Both the position numbers and the translations under genes were made by a program. From Moraxellaceae bacterium (GTDB taxonomy: Bacteria; Pseudomonadota; Gammaproteobacteria; Pseudomonadales; Moraxellaceae): a DNA stretch of 18,164 nt. Location of the stretch: assembly GCA_030684415.1 (NCBI GenBank), contig JAUXNL010000376.1, positions 1 to 18,164 of the forward strand. Reading direction: 5' to 3'. Positions 7,554 through 13,532 of the stretch are shown here, in pieces (position 1 is the stretch's first letter; every line of letters starts with the position of its first letter). The notes below the pieces were generated by a model. The model was not told the DNA's origin and searched no databases. It saw only the letters and a list, made by a program, of their open reading frames with translations.

Positions 7554-8386
7554 GTGCACATGAAAGCGGGCTGCTCTCGGATGACGACATCCAGACGGTG
7601 CTCACCTGCATCCGCCGTCGCGCCGGGCTCGTGTTCGAGCCCGAGAAACGCTATCTGGTGGAAAGCCGTCTGCAAAAACTGGCGCAGTCCGAAGGCAAAA
7701 GCCTCGCGCAACTGGTGCAGGCACTGGACGCCGGAGACGAGCGCATCGCGCTCGCGGTCACCGAGGCCATGACGATTCAGGAAACCTATTTTTTCCGCGA
7801 CCCGTGGCTGTTTGACTCCCTGCGCACCGAGGTGATCCCGGCGTTGTTGCAGCGCCGTGCCAGCGAGCGTTCCCTGCATCTATGGTGCGCCGCCTGCGCT
7901 ACCGGGCAAGAGGTCTGGAGTCTGGTGCTGCTGCTCGAGAGTATTCCTGAGCTGGCCGGATGGGATGTGCAAATTCTCGCCAGCGATTTTTCGCCCCAGG
8001 CGCTGGCGCGCGCACAGGCCGGGCGCTACAGCCATATGGAGGTCAATCGTGGCCTGCCGGCACGCGAACTGGCCGTGCATTTCCGCCGCCATGGGCTGGA
8101 GTGGGAGATTGATCCGGCGTTGCGGCGCCGGGTCACTTTCCGCCAGATCAATCTGGTGGAGCCGTGGCCGGACATGCCGCGCTTCGACATTGTGCTGCTG
8201 CGCAATGTGCTGATCTATTTTGACGAGCCGACCAAGCGTGAGGTGCTGCTGCGTGTCAGCAACGTCATGCAGGCCGACGGCTTTCTCTTCATGGGAGGGG
8301 CAGAGTCGCCGGTAGGAGTGGTGGATCGCTTCCTGCCTGGCGTCAGCAACCGCGCCTGCTACCATTTTCTGCAGAGGAACTCATGA
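7550..8386 (+). CDS. cheR: Chemotaxis protein methyltransferase CheR
   Basis: 278 residues from the ATG at 7550, which overlaps the cheB stop; a longer open frame upstream is only read-through inside cheB. CheR transfers methyl groups from S-adenosylmethionine to receptor glutamates. Family motifs are the N-terminal helical domain (VFEPEKRYLVESRLQKL), TEAMTIQETYFFRDPWLFDSL, the SAM-binding loop CAACATGQEVWSL, the acidic strand LASDFSPQALARAQ and LLRNVLIYFDEPTK. The SAM loop reads TGQE where many CheRs have TGEE, and VWS where PYS is usual. These are modest deviations, and the other motifs argue for activity. No C-terminal TPR or receptor-tethering domain is present. Confidence 0.95.
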   Translation: MSAHESGLLSDDDIQTVLTCIRRRAGLVFEPEKRYLVESRLQKLAQSEGKSLAQLVQALDAGDERIALAVTEAMTIQETYFFRDPWLFDSLRTEVIPALLQRRASERSLHLWCAACATGQEVWSLVLLLESIPELAGWDVQILASDFSPQALARAQAGRYSHMEVNRGLPARELAVHFRRHGLEWEIDPALRRRVTFRQINLVEPWPDMPRFDIVLLRNVLIYFDEPTKREVLLRVSNVMQADGFLFMGGAESPVGVVDRFLPGVSNRACYHFLQRNS

Positions 8387-8820
8387 TGCTGATGAACACC
8401 ATGCCCGCACAGGAGCACCTGTGTGACATCACGGAAAATGTCTGGATGGGTTTTCTGGACCTTCCCCTGCAGCGGTCGACAGGCCTGCCCGTTGCCTGTG
8501 AGTGCGCCGCGTCGATCATGATCGAGGGCGCCTGGAACGGGCAGGTGGTGGTAGCCTGTTCGCGCCGCTTGGCCCAGCGCGTGGCGGCCGTCATGTTCCA
8601 GTGTGAAGACAGCGAACTGCGCGAGGCGCTCTGGGCCGATGCCCTGAACGAGATTGCCAACATCATCGGCGGCAACGTGAAGTCACTGCTGCCATCGCCC
8701 AGCCGGCTCGGCCTGCCGCACTTCCACACCGCCTGGGTGCCACCGGAGTCCGGGCAGGTGGCCACATTCAGCAGCGAAGGCGATGCCTTGCATGTCTTGT
8801 TGATAGAAGCATCGGGCTGA
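8383..8820 (+). CDS. cheX: CheX-like chemotaxis phosphatase
   Basis: A 145-residue single domain. The helix DALNEIANIIGGNVKSLL (from residue 86) fits the D/S-x3-E-x2-N-x2-G-x-N signature of CheC/CheX/FliY-type CheY-P phosphatases. Glu90 and Asn93 are the predicted catalytic pair; only one such motif is present, as in CheX. It would dephosphorylate CheY in the absence of CheZ. ATG overlaps the cheR stop by 4 nt, with GAGG at 8374-8377; a second ATG at 8386 is possible. It closes the tightly packed part of the operon. The rest of the protein diverges from what I can recall of CheX, so the family call is good but substrate preference between the two CheYs is open. Confidence 0.82.
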   Translation: MMLMNTMPAQEHLCDITENVWMGFLDLPLQRSTGLPVACECAASIMIEGAWNGQVVVACSRRLAQRVAAVMFQCEDSELREALWADALNEIANIIGGNVKSLLPSPSRLGLPHFHTAWVPPESGQVATFSSEGDALHVLLIEASG

Positions 8821-8828
8821 TCGAGGGC

Positions 8829-8856
8829 TTGCATCCCGATTGCCAATGCCTACTCT
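8829..8856 (+). promoter_or_regulatory. Possible sigma-70-like promoter
   Basis: TTGCAT (8829-8834) and TACTCT (8851-8856) are separated by 16 bp in the 134-bp gap before the small gene at 8955. The match is weak and unsupported by other evidence. Confidence 0.25.
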
Positions 8857-8954
8857 AGGCGGACTCGTGACTTGCGAGCCGCAACGGATCAGGGCGGCCG
8901 TGCACGAGCAGCAGGCCGCGCCTGCTCCCGCTCGACAAAACAACAAGGATTGCC

Positions 8955-9350
8955 ATGAGCCAGCGCTACCGTCTCGTTTTCCGCGGCAAGTATTTGCCCG
9001 GCATGCCACCCGAAGAAGTCTGGTCGGCACTGGCGGACCTGTTCAAGGTGCCAGAGGCCCGCGTGCAGACCTTGCTGGCATCCGTGCCAGCCGTCATCAA
9101 GCACGATGTAGATATCGAACAAGGCAACCGCTACATGGAGGCGATTGCCGAAGCCGGGCTGATCACGCATCTGGAGCCGATGCAGGAAGGCGGAAAAGAC
9201 CCGCTGCCCGCCGGCGCCTGGGATGGCATCGATCGCCGTTCCGGGCGCGACCGCCGCATTGAAGCCGACCGTCGCGCCTCCTTGCGCGGCACCGCCATCC
9301 AGCCTTCCCGCCGGCGCAGCCCGGGGCGCCGCAAGACCGATTTCGAATAA
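8955..9350 (+). CDS. Small protein of unknown function with DRR-rich basic tail
   Basis: 131 residues, start supported by AAGGA (8945-8949) 5 nt upstream. Residues ~1-75 (YRLVFRGKYLPGMPPEEVWSAL, then LFKV, VIKHDVDIEQGNRYMEAIAEAG, LEP) resemble a small alpha/beta module that I recall at the N-termini of various proteobacterial proteins, in which a short strand and two helices precede a conserved Lys. I cannot name it with certainty. Residues ~90-131 are highly basic and carry repeated DRR units (IDRRSGRDRR, ADRR, RRRSPGRRKTDF), a tail type seen in assorted proteobacterial regulatory or hypothetical proteins. No signal peptide or membrane segment. It follows cheX by 134 bp and may be a separate transcription unit. 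It converges on the sirtuin gene with a 3-bp gap and no terminator between. Confidence 0.8.
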   Translation: MSQRYRLVFRGKYLPGMPPEEVWSALADLFKVPEARVQTLLASVPAVIKHDVDIEQGNRYMEAIAEAGLITHLEPMQEGGKDPLPAGAWDGIDRRSGRDRRIEADRRASLRGTAIQPSRRRSPGRRKTDFE

Positions 9351-9353
9351 CCC

Positions 9354-10079
9354 TCAGGTGTTGCTCAGCAACGCCTCCACCAGTGCCGGCACCACTTCGC
9401 TGGCCGGGCCGTAGCGGTGCTCCGCAAACGCCGTGCGCGTTTGCGTGGGCTCCAGATTGATCTCGATCGTGTGCGCTCCCGCCGCACGGGCCCGCTGCAC
9501 AAAGCCCGCCGCTGGATAAACATTCCCTGATGTACCAATGCTCAGAAAGAGCGTGCAGCGCGCTAGCGCCGTCTCGATGGTGTCCATGTGGTAAGGCATT
9601 TCGCCGAACCAGACGATGTCCGGGCGCAGACGGCCCGGCTGGCCGCAGCAGGCGCAGACGGTGGTGGTGTCGAGTGGCTCGCTCCAGCGGTAGCGTTGCC
9701 CGCTGTACTGGCAAAAGACCGACAGCAGTTCGCCATGCATGTGCAGCAGGTTCTGGCTGCCAGCGCGCTCGTGCAGGTTGTCCACGTTTTGCGTCACCAC
9801 CAGCACGCTGCCCTCATGTTCGCGCTCCAGTCTGGCCAGTGCGAGATGGGCGGCATTGGGCGCGATGGTCGGTTCTTGCAACTGCGCGCGGCGCGCGTTG
9901 TAAAAGCGCTGCACCAGTGCCGGGTGGCGCGCAAAGGCCTCGGGGGTGGCGACCTCTTCGATGCGGTGGTCTTCCCACAGGCCGTCGGCGGCGCGAAAGG
10001 TGCGGATGCCGCTTTCAGCGGAAATGCCAGCGCCAGTCAGAATGACAATGCGCGCAGGGTTGTGAGGGTATTCGGGCAT
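9354..10079 (-). CDS. cobB: NAD-dependent protein deacylase (sirtuin, CobB type)
   Basis: 241 residues. NAD-binding motifs are TGAGISAESGIRTFR (from residue 15) and TQNVDNLHERAG (96-107). The catalytic His115 is in HMHGE. FYNARR supplies Tyr60 and Arg63, the class III (SIRT5-like) pair that selects succinyl/malonyl-lysine as well as acetyl-lysine. Cys123, Cys142, Cys144 and Cys145 form the single C then CxCC pattern of the zinc module, as I recall in E. coli CobB. GTSGNVYPAAGF and NLEP complete the NAD fold. It removes acyl groups from lysines using NAD+. It lacks the N-terminal extension of the long E. coli form. No strong Shine-Dalgarno precedes the ATG at 10079. It is divergent from the hydrolase gene. 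Confidence 0.96.
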   Translation of the reverse strand: MPEYPHNPARIVILTGAGISAESGIRTFRAADGLWEDHRIEEVATPEAFARHPALVQRFYNARRAQLQEPTIAPNAAHLALARLEREHEGSVLVVTQNVDNLHERAGSQNLLHMHGELLSVFCQYSGQRYRWSEPLDTTTVCACCGQPGRLRPDIVWFGEMPYHMDTIETALARCTLFLSIGTSGNVYPAAGFVQRARAAGAHTIEINLEPTQTRTAFAEHRYGPASEVVPALVEALLSNT

Positions 10080-10109
10080 GAGGATGTGCGCTCTACGGCA
10101 GGAGGACGA

Positions 10110-10184
10110 ATGCGATCATGCTATAACCCTGTTTGCGCGACCGGAACCCGTTTCATGCCGACACAGATGACCTCGCCCTCATGA
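10110..10184 (+). CDS. Putative 24-residue upstream ORF, coupled to the hydrolase
   Basis: GGAGGA (10101-10106) lies 3 nt before ATG 10110. The frame runs 24 codons and its TGA (10182-10184) overlaps the ATG (10181) of the hydrolase as ATGA. The hydrolase start itself has no clear Shine-Dalgarno, which fits translational coupling. The peptide has two Cys and no obvious signal peptide or recognised family. A counter-argument is an extended -10-like TGCTATAAC at 10119-10127: if transcription begins near 10134, this ORF would not be on the mRNA. Confidence 0.35.
   Translation: MRSCYNPVCATGTRFMPTQMTSPS
10119..10127 (+). promoter_or_regulatory. Possible extended -10 element
   Basis: TG-C-TATAAC matches an extended -10 (TGnTATAAT) at five of six core bases. 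It lies in the divergent cobB/hydrolase gap. No good -35 stands 17 bp upstream (that position is CAGGAG). If used, the start site falls near 10134, just before the hydrolase. Confidence 0.3.
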
Positions 10185-11164
10185 CGACACGCCACCCGAG
10201 CCTGGATATTGCCGCCGTCCAGCGTGCCCTGCTGCATCTCGATTTATCCGTTTATGCACCGCTGACCGGTGCGCTGGCCGATCATGCGCGGCATTACGGC
10301 ATCGACATGGAAGCGCAGGTGCCGGGCGTGCGCCATTACACCGGCTGGTTCGAAGCGCCCGGCTACCAGCTCGCGGCGCATGCCTTCCTGCCGGAAAAAC
10401 CGCGTTGCACCCTGTTCATCCTGCACGGCTATCTCGATCACGCCGGGCTTTACCGGCACCTCATCCGCGATGCGCTGGAGCAAGGCGCCGCCGTCTTCAT
10501 TTTCGATTTGCCCGGCCACGGGCTTTCCAGCGGCGAGCGTGTCGACATTCCGGATTTTGCCGATTACCAGATGGTGCTGAACGCCGCACTTGCGCAATAC
10601 GGCCCGGAGTTGCCCGCCCCGTTTTACGCGCTGGGCCAGAGCACCGGCGGCGCCATCCTCATGGACCACGTGCTCAGTGCCTGCGCACGTGGCGATACGC
10701 CTGCGTTCGAGCGCGTGTTGCTACTGGCGCCCTTGCTGCGCCCGGCGCAGTGGCGGCAGATCCGTTTCGGCTATTGGCTCATGCACTGGCTCAAGCCTTC
10801 GGTGCCGCGCGTGTTTCGCCGCAACAGTAGCGACGATGCTTTTCTGCAGTTCGTGCGCGACAACGATCCGCTGCAAGAGCGCCAGGTACCCATGGGCTGG
10901 ATTGGCGCGCTCAAGCAGTGGGTTGCGCACATGCTCATGCTGCCGCCTTGTGATTTCCCTGTGCTGCTGGTGCAGGGCGAGCGCGACGAAACTGTCGACT
11001 GGTGCGGCAATGCCGAATTCGTGCGCACGCATTTCCGCGTCGTGCACGAGGCGCGACTGCCGCAGGCCTCACACCATCTGGCCAACGAGCGCACCGACTT
11101 ACGGGCGCCTGTGCATGTCGCCCTCGCCAGTCTGATCAGCCCGGATTCTGTACTGGCTACTTGA
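10181..11164 (+). CDS. Alpha/beta hydrolase, lysophospholipase/monoacylglycerol lipase-like
   Basis: 327 residues from ATG 10181. A TTG at 10133 would add 16 residues and has no ribosome site. The Hydrolase_4/PldB-like fold shows the oxyanion strand FILHGYLDHAGLY, the FDLPGHGLSSGER strand-turn, the nucleophile elbow GQSTGGA with Ser154, Asp269 in VQGERDETVDW and His298 in SHHLANE. It should hydrolyse an ester such as a lysophospholipid or monoglyceride; the true substrate is not visible. No signal peptide is apparent, so a cytoplasmic location is likely. It may be translated by coupling from the short upstream ORF. It ends 57 bp before the next gene with no terminator, so read-through into the EF-hand gene is possible. 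Confidence 0.88.
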   Translation: MTTRHPSLDIAAVQRALLHLDLSVYAPLTGALADHARHYGIDMEAQVPGVRHYTGWFEAPGYQLAAHAFLPEKPRCTLFILHGYLDHAGLYRHLIRDALEQGAAVFIFDLPGHGLSSGERVDIPDFADYQMVLNAALAQYGPELPAPFYALGQSTGGAILMDHVLSACARGDTPAFERVLLLAPLLRPAQWRQIRFGYWLMHWLKPSVPRVFRRNSSDDAFLQFVRDNDPLQERQVPMGWIGALKQWVAHMLMLPPCDFPVLLVQGERDETVDWCGNAEFVRTHFRVVHEARLPQASHHLANERTDLRAPVHVALASLISPDSVLAT

Positions 11165-11221
11165 GCTGCTTGCCGGCCTCTTCTACCCTCACCGCACTGT
11201 TTTTCCTGCAAGGACGTCCTC

Positions 11222-13360
11222 ATGACCCGCACTTCCCATCACTGGCGTTTTTTCCGCTCGGGCGGCTTCGACCAGGCTCGTATCGACACCCCGGCGGATT
11301 TGGCGGCCCTGCGCACGCTCGACCAGAAACTGTGGACCGCGCTGGCCTGCCCCGTGAACGGACTGGAGTTTGATGCGCGCACGCTCACCTATATCGACAG
11401 CGACAAAGACGGCCGCATCCGCGCACCAGAGCTGCTCGCCGCGGTCGACTGGGCGCTGGCGCGCCTGGCCAGCCCGGGAGTGCTGTTCAAGGATGAGGGG
11501 CTGCCCTTGTCGGCACTGGCCGACAACGACGAAGGTCGTGCGCTGGCCGCCGCCGCCCGCCGCCTGCTCGCCAATCTCGACAAGCCCGAGGCCACCACAC
11601 TCAGCGTGGCCGACACCGACGATCTGGCGCGTGTGTTCCCGCCGCAAAAACCCAATGGCGACGGCCTGCTGCCTGCCACCATGACCGACGACGACGTGCT
11701 CAAGGCCGCGATTGCCGACATCATCACCGCGCAAGGCGCAGAAACCGATCGCAGTGGCGAGCCCGCCACATCGGAAGAGCGCATCAACGCCTTTTTTGAA
11801 CAGGCCGACACCTTGCTCGCCTGGCAGGCACGCGGCGCCGACGCCGCGCTGATGCCGCTCGGCGATGCCACCACCGACGCCGTGGCCGCGCTCAATGCCG
11901 TGCGTGCCAAGATTGATGACTACTTCACCCGCGTTCGCTTGGCCGCATTCGATCCGCGCGCCGGCGCGCTCATGAATGGCGATGAAGCCTTGCTGGTGCA
12001 ACTCGCCACGCAGGATCTGGCCACCGGCAATGATGCCGCCGGCCTGCCGCTGGCCAATGTGGCCGCGGGCCGCGATTTGCCCTTGGTCGACGGACTCAAC
12101 CCGGCGTGGAGGGAGCGCGTCGAGGCCTTCCGTGAAAAAGTGGTAACGCCGCTGCTGGGCGAACGCGCCGCGTTGACGGCTGCCGAATGGGCGTCGCTGA
12201 GCGCCACCTTTGCCGCGCATCAGGCGTGGCTGGCCGAACGCCCCGCACAAGCGATTGATCTGCTGGAGCCTGCACGCGTGCGTGCGCTGGCCGACAGCGA
12301 CATCAAAGAGAAATTGCTGGCGCTGGTGGCAGACGACAAAGCGGTGGCCGCCGAAGCCGAAGGCCTGCTCGATGTCGACCGTCTGGTGCGCTTCCAGAAA
12401 AATCTGGTCACGCTGCTCAATAATTTCATTTCCTTCCGCGAGTTTTACACGCAGCGTGAAAAAGCCGTTTTTCAGGCCGGCACGCTGTTCCTCGATGGCA
12501 AGAGCTGCGATCTTGTCGTGCGTGTGAATGATCTGGCCAAGCACAGTGCCATTGCTGGTAATAGCGGCACGTATCTCGTGTATTGCGAGTGCACACGCCC
12601 GGGCACGGCACAGAAAATGACGATTGTCGCCGCCATCACCGCCGGCGACAGCGGCAACATCACCGTGGGCCGCAACGGTATTTTCTACGACCGCAACGGC
12701 GCCGATTGGGATGCCCATGTCATCAAGCTCATCGAGCACCCCATCAGCGTGCGCGAAGCGTTCTGGACGCCGTATCGCCGCATCGGAAAGATGATTGGCG
12801 ACCAGATGCAGAAAATGGCCGCCTCGCGCGACAAGGCCATGGAAGAAAAATCGGCCGCCAGCGTCACCGCGTCTGCCGCGCATGTGGAAAGTGCGCCGGC
12901 CGCCGCGCCTGCGGCGCCCGCCACACCGCCGGCGCCGCCGTTTGATATCGCCAAGTTCGCCGGTATTTTTGCCGCCATCGGTCTTGCCATCGGCGCCATC
13001 GGCACCGCGCTTGCCGCTGTAGCGGCCGGCTTTCTGCAATTGCTCTGGTGGCAGATGCCGCTGGCCCTGCTGGGTGTGGTGCTGCTGATTTCCGGCCCGT
13101 CGATGGTGCTGGCCTGGTTCAAGCTGCGTAAACGCAATCTCGGACCGCTGCTCGATGCCAACGGTTGGGCCGTGAATACCTCAGCCCGTATCAACATCGC
13201 TTTCGGCACGGCGCTCACGCAGTTGGCGAAGCTCCCGGAAGGTGCTGAGCGCGCCATCAGCGATCCGTACGCCGCCAAAAAGAGTGGCTGGGTTACGTTG
13301 CTGGTGGTGGCGGCCATCGCCGCCATCGGCTGGTGGGGCTACACCCACGGCTGGTTCTGA
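11222..13360 (+). CDS. Large uncharacterised protein with an EF-hand loop and C-terminal membrane segments
   Basis: 712 residues; AAGGAC precedes the ATG by about 6 nt. I do not recognise the family. Visible features: residues 59-70 (DSDKDGRIRAPE) form a canonical 12-residue EF-hand loop with Asp at positions 1, 3 and 5, Gly at 6, Ile at 8 and Glu at 12. A long soluble, Ala-rich, probably helical region follows (to ~540). An Ala/Pro-rich linker lies at ~545-575. Hydrophobic segments follow at about 578-605 and 611-633, then RKRN, and a last span at ~689-708 near the C-terminus. There is no N-terminal signal peptide, so the bulk is probably cytoplasmic and anchored by its C-terminus. Calcium binding is an inference from a single loop. 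It lies between the hydrolase and the secreted repeat protein, with no functional hint from either. Confidence 0.88.
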   Translation: MTRTSHHWRFFRSGGFDQARIDTPADLAALRTLDQKLWTALACPVNGLEFDARTLTYIDSDKDGRIRAPELLAAVDWALARLASPGVLFKDEGLPLSALADNDEGRALAAAARRLLANLDKPEATTLSVADTDDLARVFPPQKPNGDGLLPATMTDDDVLKAAIADIITAQGAETDRSGEPATSEERINAFFEQADTLLAWQARGADAALMPLGDATTDAVAALNAVRAKIDDYFTRVRLAAFDPRAGALMNGDEALLVQLATQDLATGNDAAGLPLANVAAGRDLPLVDGLNPAWRERVEAFREKVVTPLLGERAALTAAEWASLSATFAAHQAWLAERPAQAIDLLEPARVRALADSDIKEKLLALVADDKAVAAEAEGLLDVDRLVRFQKNLVTLLNNFISFREFYTQREKAVFQAGTLFLDGKSCDLVVRVNDLAKHSAIAGNSGTYLVYCECTRPGTAQKMTIVAAITAGDSGNITVGRNGIFYDRNGADWDAHVIKLIEHPISVREAFWTPYRRIGKMIGDQMQKMAASRDKAMEEKSAASVTASAAHVESAPAAAPAAPATPPAPPFDIAKFAGIFAAIGLAIGAIGTALAAVAAGFLQLLWWQMPLALLGVVLLISGPSMVLAWFKLRKRNLGPLLDANGWAVNTSARINIAFGTALTQLAKLPEGAERAISDPYAAKKSGWVTLLVVAAIAAIGWWGYTHGWF

Positions 13361-13406
13361 TTCCGTCGTTTGTGGAATCTACATCGGCTCTGCATCTTGA
13401 TAGTTC

Positions 13407-13421
13407 CCCGATATTTTCGGG
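13407..13421 (+). other. Small hairpin in the leader of the secreted protein gene
   Basis: CCCGA (13407-13411) and TCGGG (13417-13421) can form a 5-bp stem with a 5-nt loop. GAGGCA (13421-13426) is also complementary to TGCCTC (13469-13474), which abuts the terminator-like hairpin downstream. This suggests alternative folding, but the stems are short. Confidence 0.3.
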
Positions 13422-13473
13422 AGGCAAGCAAAAGCAGGTTTTTCAGTGTTTCTTTAATGTGCTAGTACTGCCT

Positions 13474-13505
13474 CGCCAATAGGGAATTCTGTTGGCGTGT
13501 TTTTT
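13474..13505 (+). terminator. Terminator-like hairpin directly upstream of a ribosome binding site
   Basis: CGCCAA (13474-13479) pairs with TTGGCG (13492-13497). Continuing inward through two A-U/G-C and two G-U pairs gives a 10-bp stem with a GAAT tetraloop (13484-13487). A TG then a 6-T run (13500-13505) follows. It would stop transcription from the EF-hand gene. It sits only 15 bp before the AAGGA of the next gene, leaving no room for that gene's own promoter downstream, so a promoter in 13361-13470 would have to read through it. Confidence 0.65.
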
Positions 13506-13532
13506 AAAACCGTAAATCGAAAGGAATCACAT

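Noticed and set aside
11189..13039. 616-codon open frame on the - strand
   Set aside because: It lies entirely antisense to the EF-hand gene, is rich in Gly, His, Gln and Arg as expected of a complement of GC-rich coding DNA, and shows no recognisable motif. The + strand has a proper ribosome site and domain structure.
13381..13473. Cyclic-di-GMP or other known riboswitch in the leader of the secreted protein
   Set aside because: The AGCAAAAGC stretch recalls a GEMM-like segment, but the remaining conserved positions and tetraloop arms are not recognisable, so no riboswitch class is claimed.
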